In this document: positions 23,056 through 33,700 of the stretch, one piece after another
Position numbering within the stretch: the first letter of the stretch is position 1
Layout of the letters: the number at the start of each line of letters is the position of its first letter
Origin: Blastopirellula sp.
Lineage (GTDB): Bacteria > Planctomycetota > Planctomycetia > Pirellulales > Pirellulaceae
DNA: 39,713 nt
NCBI GenBank assembly: GCA_002733575.1
Contig: NVWB01000168.1
Span: 1 to 39,713 of the forward strand
Direction of reading: 5' to 3'
The notes under the pieces: model-generated
Databases searched by the model: none
Told to the model about the DNA's origin: nothing
What the model saw: only the letters and a program-made list of their open reading frames with translations
Translations under genes and position numbers: made by a program

Positions 23056-24390
23056 CTATCCAATCAATTCCGAAACCACTGTTGCTGTCTCTGGTGCAAC
23101 TCGAACGGGACGTCCATCGCTAGTGTGAAGCAAGTGGGCCGGGTCAACACCAAGTAGCGTGAAGATCGTTGCTGATAAATCGCCTGGCGTTACCGGTCTG
23201 TCGCTAGGGTACTCGGCCAGTTTGTTGCTGCTGCCGATTACTTGGCCACCTTGAACACCGCCGCCTGCTAAAGCAACACTAAACACATTGGGCCAATGAT
23301 CTCGGCCTCCGCTAGTGTTGATCTTGGGAGTGCGACCGAATTCGCCCATGACAACCACCAATGTTTCATCCAGCATGCCACGCTCTGACAAATCTAGAAT
23401 CAATGAACTTAACGCCTTATCGAGCGATGGAATGTGTGCGTTCGGGTCGGTTGGATAACGTTCTTTGAGAAGACCGATATCTTGGTGGCTATCCCAACCG
23501 CTGCTGTTGACTGTAACAAATGGCACGCCCCGTTCCACAAGCCTACGGGCCAGCAAGCAACTCTGCCCAATGCTGTTGCCGCCGGTTCGACCATAACGCT
23601 GCCGGATGCTTTGTGGTTCATCCGACAGGTTGAAGGCTTCTTTGGCACTTGTTGAGGCGATCAAATTATAGGCGCGTTCGAGATCAGGATCGGTTTGCGA
23701 AGTGGCAGAAGCGTCTTTCTCTCGACTGAACTGGTCAAACGCATTCACGATATTGCGTCGTCGATCTAGCCGATTAAGATCGAGACCTTGATAGAAATCG
23801 AGATCACGCACTTTAAAGTTGGCTTTCTCTGGATTGCCGCCGACAGAAAATGGGCGTGTTGCACTGGGCAAAAAACCATTTCCAGAGACTGCCTTACTGA
23901 ACTTAGGAACAGCGATATTGGGTGGAAGAATGCCTGATTGTGTACGAACTTGAGCCAAGGTTGCACCAAACGTAGGGTACTCAACCGCAGGCGTCGGTTT
24001 GTAGCCGGTCATTAAGTAATGCGTGCCGAAATTATGTTCGCCCAGTGGAGAGGTCATTGACCGAATCACGGCAATCTTGTCCATCATCTTCGCCGTTCGT
24101 TCCAAACATTCTCCGATGCGAACACCAGGAATATTAGTCGCAATCGAATCAAGCGGGCCACGTACTTCTGCCGGGGCATCGGGTTTCGGGTCAAAGGTTT
24201 CGAGATGCGTAGGTCCGCCATCGAGCCAAATTAAAATACAAGATTTGGCTTTTGCAGTGGGCAGCGTTTCAGCCGCGATTGTTCTTTGCATACGAAAGAA
24301 ATCACCCAGTCCGAGTCCTAACGCCGAGAGTCCGCCAATCCGAATCAGATCGCGGCGTGTTACACCATCACATCGTTGTGCTTTGTTCAT
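23056..24390 (-). CDS. Tat-exported DUF1501 protein
   Basis: The 444-residue product has a twin-arginine signal (T-R-R-D-L-I-R-I-G-G, about residues 11-20, then an Ala/Gly/Leu-rich stretch) and matches the DUF1501 family (PF07394). Typical segments are S-C-I-L-I-W-L-D-G-G-P-T-H-L-E-T-F-D-P-K-P near 50-70, G-E-H-N-F-G-T-H-Y near 118, V-T-V-N-S-S-G-W-D-S-H near 300 and V-V-V-M-G-E-F-G-R-T-P near 348. The fold is related to alkaline phosphatase/sulfatase enzymes and the His and Asp residues look like metal ligands, but no substrate has been proven for the family. It lies 17 bp after the DUF1549/DUF1553 gene, its usual partner, and 2 bp before the WD40 gene. The length is usual. Confidence 0.93.
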   Translation of the reverse strand: MNKAQRCDGVTRRDLIRIGGLSALGLGLGDFFRMQRTIAAETLPTAKAKSCILIWLDGGPTHLETFDPKPDAPAEVRGPLDSIATNIPGVRIGECLERTAKMMDKIAVIRSMTSPLGEHNFGTHYLMTGYKPTPAVEYPTFGATLAQVRTQSGILPPNIAVPKFSKAVSGNGFLPSATRPFSVGGNPEKANFKVRDLDFYQGLDLNRLDRRRNIVNAFDQFSREKDASATSQTDPDLERAYNLIASTSAKEAFNLSDEPQSIRQRYGRTGGNSIGQSCLLARRLVERGVPFVTVNSSGWDSHQDIGLLKERYPTDPNAHIPSLDKALSSLILDLSERGMLDETLVVVMGEFGRTPKINTSGGRDHWPNVFSVALAGGGVQGGQVIGSSNKLAEYPSDRPVTPGDLSATIFTLLGVDPAHLLHTSDGRPVRVAPETATVVSELIG

Positions 24391-24407
24391 CTTGTACCCG
24401 TCAAACC

Positions 24408-26567
24408 TTAATGATTGGTCACAAATTCGTTACACGTGAGTAGGCCCCAGACAAAATCTTCGAGAAACGCCTGTTGTTCCTTTTCGGACTTGATAGACTC
24501 TAATTGTTGTTTCCAATGCTTATTTTCATCGGAAGTCGGATGCCGATTGAGTGCCGTAAGATAAAACTCGTCGATAATTTCCATGGGCCGTTTGTCAGAT
24601 TCAATCAAGTTGAATAACCGACTGCCGCGTGCTGCAATGCGAGCGTTCAGCAAGTCTCCGTTGAATAAGTGGAGCTTTTGTGGAAGCCCACCGACTGCTG
24701 CGTTGGAACTTTCACACGATTCTTCACGACCACAACGGCCCAGGATATCGAGAGTCAGTGATTGGGTTATTGGATTGACAAGCATCACGGCCCGAGTCCC
24801 TGCGGCCAGTTCACCATATTTGCCCGAGATGCCCAGTACGTCTGAGATTGCATCGGCCAGTACTTCTGGTTCAAGCGGACGCCGTGACGCATGCGAATAG
24901 AAACGGTCGTCATCTTTATTTTCCACAGTAGCGTTCGCGCTACGGGCATAAGCTTGACTATTGGCAATGACCCGTAAGGTGTGTCGCAGACTATATCCAT
25001 GTGCCATAAAATCATCGGCCAGTTCGTCTAACAAGGCAGGGTGTGTCGCTGGATTGGTGGCCCGAAAATCATCGACCGGTTCCACCAAACCACGGCCCAT
25101 CATCTGTTTCCATAGGCGATTGACGATGGCTTTTGCAAAGTAAGGGTTATCAGAACTAGTCAACCAATCGGCCAGTTGTTGTCGTCCATCAATGATGTCG
25201 CTGGCGAGAAAGTCTTCGCCTGGTATTCGTAGTAACGCTGACTCCAGAGTGCGTGGATGAACCACTACGCCATTGGGTTTTGTCTTAACCACCTTGCCGC
25301 TTTCGATTTTGGCGAAGATGGCCGCCAGGCCGTGGTAGTCGTCTTGGGTCCAGCGATCCAGTGGGTGGTTGTGGCAGTTGGCACATCGCAAGCGACTGCC
25401 CATGAAAAGTTCGCTGACAAACTCGGCCTGTTCACGCGGGCCTTTTGACGTGCGGTAAAAGTTAGCAGGACCAATTTTATGGGTATCGCCGGTTGCCATG
25501 ATCAATGTTCGGGCCAGTTGTTTATAGCTTACTTTGTCACGAATTTGATCGGCAAGCCACTTGTGATAGGTTTGCAGTCCCTGTGTGTCTTCGGGCTGTG
25601 GACGCAGACGCAGAAGCTTGGCCAACTGCAAGGTCCAGTATTGATTAAACTCTTCTGATGCAAGTAATTGGTCAACAAGCTTCGTTCGTTTATTGGAAGC
25701 GTTCTCTGCAAGGAATGATTCTACTTTGACCGCCAGTGGTAGCCGGCCGGTTAAATCAAGTGAAGTCCGCCGCAAAAACGTGGCGTCATTCACATTGGGT
25801 GCAACTGGCAAGCCCAGCGTTTTTAGTGACTTGAGAACCTCGTCGTCAATGAAATTATTTCGACGCGCATCGGCCAGTGAAAGCGGGCGGTCATTCAGAG
25901 GCACGATCAGTTCTATCGGCACCACTTCACTTAAATAACGAGCCACCACAATATGGCGACCGCGCCTGAGCACTTTCGAGTTTGCGGTGTCTGTGTCGAT
26001 CTCGACTGCTGTTGAATCTTCGGCTTGAAAGACAGTCCACTTCGTCACGTCACGGCTGGTGCCATCGGTGTAATGTGCGATGGCCTGAAATACGACCGAT
26101 TCACCCAGTGATTTTCCGACATGTTTTTTGGGCGAGATTTCAACACGTGCTAATTTGCGTTCCGATTGATTTCCGGCGCCCTGTTCAATCCAATTCATTA
26201 ACAATTGGGCGCTTTCACTGTCGTAGTCGAAAATCGTCTCTCCTCCATGCTCAATATATTCGGCTGGCTTTAAGACAATCAGGCTTTGGTCTGGATGAGA
26301 CAGGTTGACTCGTCGCCCTTCTAGCTGAAGTACGATAGCCTCGAAGTCAAGTTCCGGGTTGCCGCCGTAGAGCGAAAGCTTGAACCCGCCTCTGCCAATC
26401 GCGGCCCCATGGCACGCACCTGCATTGCAACCATGTTTGGTGAATAACGGAATCAAGTCGTTCTTGAAATCGACAACCTGGCTTTTAGCTTCCTGGGCAG
26501 TGCATACTGAGCCCAGCAGAATCGTGATTAAAATGTGGGTGACTAATACCTTCATCGTGTTTCTCAT
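24408..26567 (-). CDS. DUF1549/DUF1553 protein with heme-type motifs
   Basis: The 719-residue product is exported (signal peptide about residues 7-24). An N-terminal cytochrome-like domain (about 30-135) has C47-x4-C52-H53 in place of C-x2-C-H, then the G-G-F-K-L-S-L-Y-G segment usual for this variant. An Ig-like/Big_2 module covers about 145-220. DUF1549 (PF07583) covers about 230-420 and contains a normal C395-A-N-C-H399, with N-H-P-L-D-R-W after it. DUF1553 (PF07587) runs from about 465 to the end, with F-A-K-A-I-V-N-R-L-W. These proteins are thought to be exported redox enzymes or scaffolds of polysaccharide breakdown, and the chemistry is unproven. It is the first gene of the set with DUF1501 and WD40. 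A second ATG at 26555, preceded by GAGAAA at good spacing, could be the real start; both keep the signal peptide. Confidence 0.92.
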   Translation of the reverse strand: MRNTMKVLVTHILITILLGSVCTAQEAKSQVVDFKNDLIPLFTKHGCNAGACHGAAIGRGGFKLSLYGGNPELDFEAIVLQLEGRRVNLSHPDQSLIVLKPAEYIEHGGETIFDYDSESAQLLMNWIEQGAGNQSERKLARVEISPKKHVGKSLGESVVFQAIAHYTDGTSRDVTKWTVFQAEDSTAVEIDTDTANSKVLRRGRHIVVARYLSEVVPIELIVPLNDRPLSLADARRNNFIDDEVLKSLKTLGLPVAPNVNDATFLRRTSLDLTGRLPLAVKVESFLAENASNKRTKLVDQLLASEEFNQYWTLQLAKLLRLRPQPEDTQGLQTYHKWLADQIRDKVSYKQLARTLIMATGDTHKIGPANFYRTSKGPREQAEFVSELFMGSRLRCANCHNHPLDRWTQDDYHGLAAIFAKIESGKVVKTKPNGVVVHPRTLESALLRIPGEDFLASDIIDGRQQLADWLTSSDNPYFAKAIVNRLWKQMMGRGLVEPVDDFRATNPATHPALLDELADDFMAHGYSLRHTLRVIANSQAYARSANATVENKDDDRFYSHASRRPLEPEVLADAISDVLGISGKYGELAAGTRAVMLVNPITQSLTLDILGRCGREESCESSNAAVGGLPQKLHLFNGDLLNARIAARGSRLFNLIESDKRPMEIIDEFYLTALNRHPTSDENKHWKQQLESIKSEKEQQAFLEDFVWGLLTCNEFVTNH

Positions 26568-26795
26568 AAGAGTGAAGCATTCAGATAGGTTTTAGTATAA
26601 TATAGTCACTGCCAATTGAGAACTGCGATTCAGGGGTATTTGCTTAATGCTACGATCTTCAAGAAACATTGAAAGGTAGGGGACTAAGTCGCTGGTTTGA
26701 TCGAATGCTTCAATTCAGACCTGGCCCAACGTGCCGAATTCTTTCATATCGACTTGCATCGTGTCGAACAAGAAGCCGTAACCAGCAAGCCCTAG

Positions 26796-27740
26796 TTACA
26801 CTGTTTGCTCAATGTTCTTCGGTGAAAAATTAACACTCCAATCAAAGAAACCGATTGCGTTAAGCTTTTCTTTGAGAGTCGAGGCATCGTTCTCAGCTAA
26901 AGGGGGTTGAGGCAATCGACACGTTCCGCAATCAACGCCTAGCATGCCTAGCACTTCTTTCATGCCGGAATGAAAGGGGTATTTTCCGATAGCACGGATC
27001 ATGTTGATTGATAGTTTTTGCATTTCACGAGCTTGCTCAATTTCGCCAGACTTGAATAATTCAATGATTCGTAGATACAATGGTGCCGCGATATTGTAGG
27101 TGCTTCCGATTGCTCCCTTGGCACCAGTGGCCAAGGCGCCGAGCAACATTTCATCGCAACCCCAGACGACGTCATATTTTCCATTTTCAAATTCAAAGCA
27201 TTCCTGGAATTCATGCAGCTTGGTATCGGTGTACTTCAATCCTGTAAGCGTTGGAATTCGTTCCCCTGCCTTGGCAAGAAACTCGACCATATCAAGACTT
27301 GAACCAGTGAGGATCGGAATGTGATAGTAATAGAACGGAAGGCCGGGTGCACCTGAAGCGATTTCACTCATGCTATCGATCAACGTGTTAATATCGTTGA
27401 TCTTAAAATATGAAGGACAGGTAGCTGAGATCACATCGGCCCCGATTTCTTCTGCATGTTTGGCGAGTTGTTTAGCTTCGGCCAAACTGTTGTGCCCGAC
27501 TTGCACAATCACCGGCACACGTTTTTTGGTTGCTTGCACATAGGCGGCGGCAACGGCCTTTCTCTCTTCGGTGGAAAGCGACATGCCTTCGCCTGTGCTA
27601 CCACACACGTAGAGTCCGGTAATTCCACTTGCTAATAGCCCTTCGACCATTTGAGGAATCTGTGAAAGATTGACTTGGCCATCATCATCTAAAGGTGTAT
27701 AAGTTGCGGCGATTAAACCTTGTAGTTTAGTTGAATTCAT
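26796..27740 (-). CDS. nanA: N-acetylneuraminate lyase (DHDPS/NAL superfamily)
   Basis: This is a 314-residue class I aldolase. It has the superfamily G47-S-T-G-E51 loop, a tyrosine in Y-Y-Y139-H-I-P and the Schiff-base lysine K169 in L-T-G-L-K-Y-T-D-T. The Y-Y-H-I-P-x-L-T-G and G-L-K-[YF]-[ST]-D-T blocks are those of the animal-type NPL lyases, which favours N-acetylneuraminate over dihydrodipicolinate as substrate. It would split N-acetylneuraminate into N-acetylmannosamine and pyruvate in the cytoplasm (no signal peptide). It begins 45 bp after the giant sulfatase/sialidase/esterase gene on the same strand, which supports the assignment strongly: release and cleavage of sialic acid are encoded together. 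The kinase and epimerase of the usual pathway are not in the window. The 228-bp gap after it holds no gene. Confidence 0.88.
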   Translation of the reverse strand: MNSTKLQGLIAATYTPLDDDGQVNLSQIPQMVEGLLASGITGLYVCGSTGEGMSLSTEERKAVAAAYVQATKKRVPVIVQVGHNSLAEAKQLAKHAEEIGADVISATCPSYFKINDINTLIDSMSEIASGAPGLPFYYYHIPILTGSSLDMVEFLAKAGERIPTLTGLKYTDTKLHEFQECFEFENGKYDVVWGCDEMLLGALATGAKGAIGSTYNIAAPLYLRIIELFKSGEIEQAREMQKLSINMIRAIGKYPFHSGMKEVLGMLGVDCGTCRLPQPPLAENDASTLKEKLNAIGFFDWSVNFSPKNIEQTV

Positions 27741-27785
27741 ATTGAAGTATTCTTTCCCTGGAGAGATGTTTAATTTTATGTCAGT

Positions 27786-30700
27786 TTAATTAGTTGAAGG
27801 TGCCGCTTTGGATAACTTATCAGGATGCCAGTACTCTAGATACTTCCACCCACTTGCTGGAGATCGTCGTTTTTCCTTATCAACGGCATCATTTTCATCC
27901 ATCAATTGTTTTAACTTTTCAGGATCGACAATCGGATCGGCGGTTTCTTTCTGCCAATCTTTTAAAGCGGTAATTAATCGCTGCTTCTGTTCTTTAAACT
28001 CAGGAGTGTTCGCCAAATCATTCCATTCATTTGGGTCCGAATTCAAGTCGTACAATTGATACAGAGGAGGATTTAACCAGCGTGCATACCCAGCTTGAGT
28101 TTGCTTTGAAGCCCCCAGCAGTTCTTGGTCGGTTAAAGATCCGGCCCAGTGTGAAGCCCCATGAATGCGATAATAGCGGGCCGCCGGGTCTTCTCGGTCA
28201 TGAACAGGCGAATAGATCAACTTAAACCGAGAATCACGGATGGTGCGTTGAGGAAACGTCAAATGGGCCGCATCGCAATTTCTTTCACAAGCAAGATATT
28301 CTCTGAAATCAGTTGACTGCTTAGTGAGTATGGGTCGAATTGTTTTTCCTGGTAAGCCTGAAGGACTCTGAATTCCGGCCACGTCAAGAAAAGTGGGCAA
28401 CAAGTCAATGGTTGAAACCAAGGCTTTTGATCGTAAACCTGCTTTGGTGTGATCTGGCCACTTTACGATAAAAGGAACTCGCATTCCCCCTTCATACACG
28501 GTGACCTTGCCACGCGCCATTTGTGCTCCATGGTCTCCGATGAAAATGACCAGTGTGTTCTCAGACTTGCCTGAGTCTTTTAGCTGCTTTAGAAGTTGGC
28601 CAACACAGGCATCTAATCGCAACATGCAATCGTAATAATTTTGAACAACTTTTTTCAATCTCGGATTAGCATCTCCGACATACGGCATTACTTGAACTTT
28701 ATCTGCTTCGACCTGGGTCTCAGGCAATCCGCCGACCTGACCTTGCAGCGGCCAATGAGCATCAGGGTAGTTGACGGTCATAAAGAAGGGGCGGTCCGAT
28801 TCACGAAAGAATTTGCCTGCTTCAACCGCATATTGGGCCACCTGTTTTTTGGCGAAGTTGGACGAAGGTTGATAGCGGAAATCGACATGCAATTCGACCG
28901 CATCGGCAGGATTCACATGAGTTTTTCCAATCAAACCAGTTCGATAACCGGCTCCTTTCAGCAGCGAATAACTGGTCGGCCACTTTTTAAACCAGCCATA
29001 ATTGTGAGTCGCCAGACCCAGTTGTCCGTTTTGATGTGGATACAGGCCTGTGAAAATCGTGCTGCGAGAAGGACTGCAAACCGACTGCGTTACATATCCC
29101 TTTTCAAACAAAACTCCCTCGGCTGCTAATTGATCAATGTGGGGAGTCGTGATGACCGGGTCACCATAACAGGAAAGTTCACAACCATGATCTTCGCCGA
29201 CGATTAACAAAATGTTCGGGCGTTGATCTTTTCCCTTTATTAATGTTGTTTCATAGAGTTCCTCTGCGCTCTCGGTGGTGAATGGAGAAGCAGGAAGATT
29301 TTCAGAGTTAGTTAAATTAACCGACGGTTCAGGATAAGGGGCCCAAGCATAACGAACATGCTGCGGTTGTTTTACATGACTGCTCGAAATTGAAAGGAGA
29401 TTGTCCTTTGCAATTTGTGCTGTTGCTGGATAAAAGATGCCATCGTTTCCACAGATTTCAAAGTGACGAAGCGGTTCCCCATCGGATGATTGGAGACCTT
29501 TTTCTGCATGATCAAAAGTCAGTTGGATTGATTCATTCTTCTTTACAGCCTGTTGAACCAGTGGACCGGAAGGAACCATCTCTTGGTTGTAAGTGTTTCC
29601 TAGTGCCCAAATCGCAAGCCGGTTTCCGACTGTCTCTTTATCTGTTGGATGAACATTGGATGGATGCCCCGTGTCGATGGTGATTGCCATGCCGACATTA
29701 TTCAACTGCTGTGCAACTTGTCGTTGGCCTTCTCTGAACCAAGGCCAGAACTCACGATTGATTGCCGGTAGTTGCACAAAGATAAAAGGGAACTCACCTT
29801 GGTTCCAATCCGCTCGCCATTGATTAATCAACAAGGTAAACAGTTGTTGATGCTCTTTGGTTCGAGCCATCGATTCAGCATTTGATTCGCCCTGATACCA
29901 GACGACTCCTTTGATGGCGAACGGGATAATAGGTTCAATGCCGGCTCTCCACATAAACCCTGTTTTAAAAGAATGGTTGGGCCCTAAGTGATCTCCCGGT
30001 ATCGTTTCTCCAGATTGCATGGCTGCCAGCAGGTTTTGTTGTCCACGCGTTTTACAGAACTCACCCAATCGTGGATTGTCGAGCCAATGGCCAGAGACAA
30101 AGTCCTTGAAATTAGGATCACTTTCTAAAGCTTCCCTCGAAATCCATGCTTCCGCTGGAGTTCCACCAACGGCCGGGCATATCAAACCGACCGGCACTTT
30201 TAGTTCTTGCTGTAAGCGTCGGCCAAAATGCCACGCGACTGCGGAGAAGTCTTTCGCTGACTCGGGAGAAGCAACTTGCCATTTGCCTTCGCAATAAGAT
30301 TCAGGCGTGAGTCGTGCTAGATGTTTTTCAGTGTAAGTACCAGAACTGCCAGTTGCTCCTCCTTGGAGATGAAGCAGTCGCAGATGCTTTTGATTTGCAG
30401 CATTCGCAAGTTCTTCTTTGGCTGTCGATGCTTGACTCAGTTTCCACTCCATATTGGATTGGCCAGCACATATCCAAACTTGGCCGAATAATACATCCTT
30501 GAGTTCAATACGTGAATTGCCAGATTCAACGGACAAACTAGTCGGAACAAAACTAGCTTGACGTGCAGGGAATCGAGTCTGCCAGTTCCCCGACTTATTT
30601 GCTATCGTTGTTTGAAGCTGATTGCCTAGCGACACAGTGACTTCTGCCCCAGGCTTTGCTGTTCCCCAGACCGGCAACTCCGCATCGGCTTGTAGAACCA

Positions 30701-33700
30701 TATGGTCACTAAAAACTTGTGGTAAAGTGAGCGTAGTAGGTTGTTCAGTCTTGGAGACTTCGTTTTTTACCTTGCCCTGGATTGCACTTAACTTCACTCG
30801 CTGAAAAGTCATGTGAGCCCGACTACCTTCGTACAAGATGCCCACCGTCTCGTCATCGATCATGCTCATGCAGGAATAGCCCCGACCGCTGCCTTCATCT
30901 AACAGAAGTCGATGTTCTTTCGGCCATGTCGTGCCATGATCGTTTGAACCTTTAATCGTTATGTGATTGCGGCCAGAGAGACTGTCTGGGTTTGAGAACA
31001 GCAGCCAGCCTCCGACATCTTTGCCTAATTCTTGGTCGACATTGATGATACTTGCCATGCAAGACCGCGGTTCGATCAAGGCTCTCTCTGAAGTGGAATG
31101 CTTCTCCCAGGTCTTGCCCATGTCTTTAGTGATCATCACGACTCGAACTGACTTGCGATTGTAACGGCAGTTGAGCATCAACACGCCCGGTTCAATTTCA
31201 ACCACTTGGGCTTCGGTCGTATCATCAAATGCACCTGTACCAACGTGCCAATTTTCGCCATGGTCTTTTGAGTAGATAATGGTTGAATGGGGCAGTCGGC
31301 GATCCTCAGGTGAGTCTTGATATTGGGCAGCGAATACAATAGTTCCATCTCGCATGGTGATCCCTTTGCCAGGGCCTTGCAGGATAAAACTCCATTTGGG
31401 GTCTTTGACTTGTTTGGTGATGTTAATTGGTTTTGACCAGGTGACCCCATCGTCATCACTTTTTACAAGCATAAACTGCCCGGTCTCTTCTGGCTCCAAT
31501 CCAGGGCCTGAACCAGTCCAAGAACGATTGCCATGGCTCCACGTTGCAGCGACCCAAATAGTGCCTGTTTTTTGATCGACTAAAACTGCCGGATCGCCGA
31601 TGCCGTCGTATCGCCAATCTGGATCATCGCCCATATCCATGATGTTTTGCATCGTTTCCCAGGTTCTGCCACCATCGACACTGCGAGACATTCCAACATC
31701 GATATCCCCCGGCAAGTCTCCTCCGGTCGTATTGCGAATATCATAGACACCGATCAGTGTTCCATTGTTCGTGGTTGCTAGTCCTGGAATTCGATACGTG
31801 TGAACACCATCGTCTCCTCCATTTCGTACTGCCACGCCGAGGCGGTGAATGATTTTATCATTGGCAAGCGTCACTTCTTTTCCGTTGGAGAACTTGACAC
31901 TCTTACAAATCGCTCGCAGTGTGTGATCAATGTTCGCTGTTGAATTCAATTCACAACTTAACCAAAAGTAGTTGGCACCATGCTGGAGTTGAATCTCTCC
32001 TGTGAATTGTTTCGATGCTAAATCACCTTTTGAATCTTCTCCAAACTTCGTTGTGACTTTAGTGAGATTGGGAGAATCGCCTGAAGCGTAACAAGCCACA
32101 CTTTGAATATCCGCCGGCAAGTCCGAGCCAAACAGACTGCTTTGTATTTCCGAGACAGAAATTGGATTGAGAGTGCCTTCAACATCAATGCGTATTTTCA
32201 GCAGAGGGTTTTGCGTTAATCCGATGAGCACAGGCACTTCTACGTCTTCAACCGTTACGCCAAGTATTTTCTGCGGGGTAGGCGGCACCAGACTCAGGTC
32301 ATCAATTAATATGCCAGAGCTACTTGGGCTAGTGCAGATAAAACGAAGCTTGGTTACTTTTTCGCCAACAGGCACGGTGACCTTGGTGAGAAAACCGCCT
32401 ATTTTAATCACTCCATCTCCGTTGTAGATTTCGGTCCACTTCTTCCCATCGGTCAATTGTTGAATTCTAAATTCAAACGGAGAACGGCGGGTCCAGCGTT
32501 CTGTCTGAAAGGTCAGTGAACTGCCAGCTTTCTGCTGATTAAGAGTCAGTTCGACCGTTCGTTTCTCCCCGCCCAAGATATGCAGACACTGTTTACCTGA
32601 ATAACGATGAGCTGGGTCAATCTCAGCATGCCCTTTTTCGGCCGTCAGTTTTCCGATTGCAGTTGCAACTTCTGTAAACGCACCAGTAGGACACTCTTCG
32701 AAACTAGTGTTACTTTTTGAAGAGGTAGTGGTTGGCTTTTGTTTGCTAAACGAAATTCCGATCTCTTGATGAAGTCTGGCTGATAGGTCTTTGATTTCTG
32801 CTACAAATCGAGAGTCATTAATCAAGTTCTCTGTTTCAATGGGTTTCTGTTGATGATGATCGTACAATTCTCGGTCTACAATTCTCTTGGAATTACGCTC
32901 AATCCATTCGGTGTATCGCCAGTGGTTGGTTCGTAGTGAATAGCCCATCATCTTGCCACGTGGATATTGGCTTATCGCAACATCGCTGGAGCTTGCATCA
33001 GGTGATTCTAATTCTGCTGTAAGACTTGTACCTTCCAATTCATCGGAAACGGCCAACCCAGCTAACTCAGCGAGTGTAGGGTAAAGGTCAACCAGTTCGG
33101 CTAATGAAGATGTTGCTATGCCTGGCTCTTGCATGCTAGGTGTACGGATGATGAGAGGAACCCGTGTATCCAATTCAAAATTGGTCGTTTTGCCCCAAAG
33201 GCCATGTTCACCTAAGTGATACCCATGATCGCCGAAGAGTACGACAATCGTATTTTTTTCTAATCCATTCTCTTTTAGTGCATTAAGAACTTTTCCAACT
33301 TGGGCATCAATGTAGCTTATGCACGCATAGTAGCCATGTTTTAATCGACGACGATTGGCTTCGGGGATTTTCCCTTGATTAGGTTGATCGGTGTAGCGGC
33401 GAATTTCGCCTGATCCATGTCCGGCGTAGACTGGTGCGCCGTCAGGCAATGAATCTCGACTGGCAAGATCGATTTCTTCTGGATCATAGAGATTCCAATA
33501 TCTCTTTGGGGCAACAAACGGGGTGTGCGGTTTGATAAAACCAACGGCTAAAAAGAATGGTTGGCCTGAGTCTTTCAGATTGCCAATTGCTTGAACTGCA
33601 GCAGCGGCAACTTTTCCATCATAAAGCGTATCATCGTCCACCTCAGGGTCTTCGGTCATTGGGCCGAAGACTAGTTTCTGAGTCCAATCATTCGGTTGGG

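Noticed and set aside
26715-26795. 26 open codons in frame after the stop of the N-acetylneuraminate lyase, possibly a gene remnant or readthrough
   Set aside because: An open stretch of that length is expected by chance fairly often, and I recognise no family in it.
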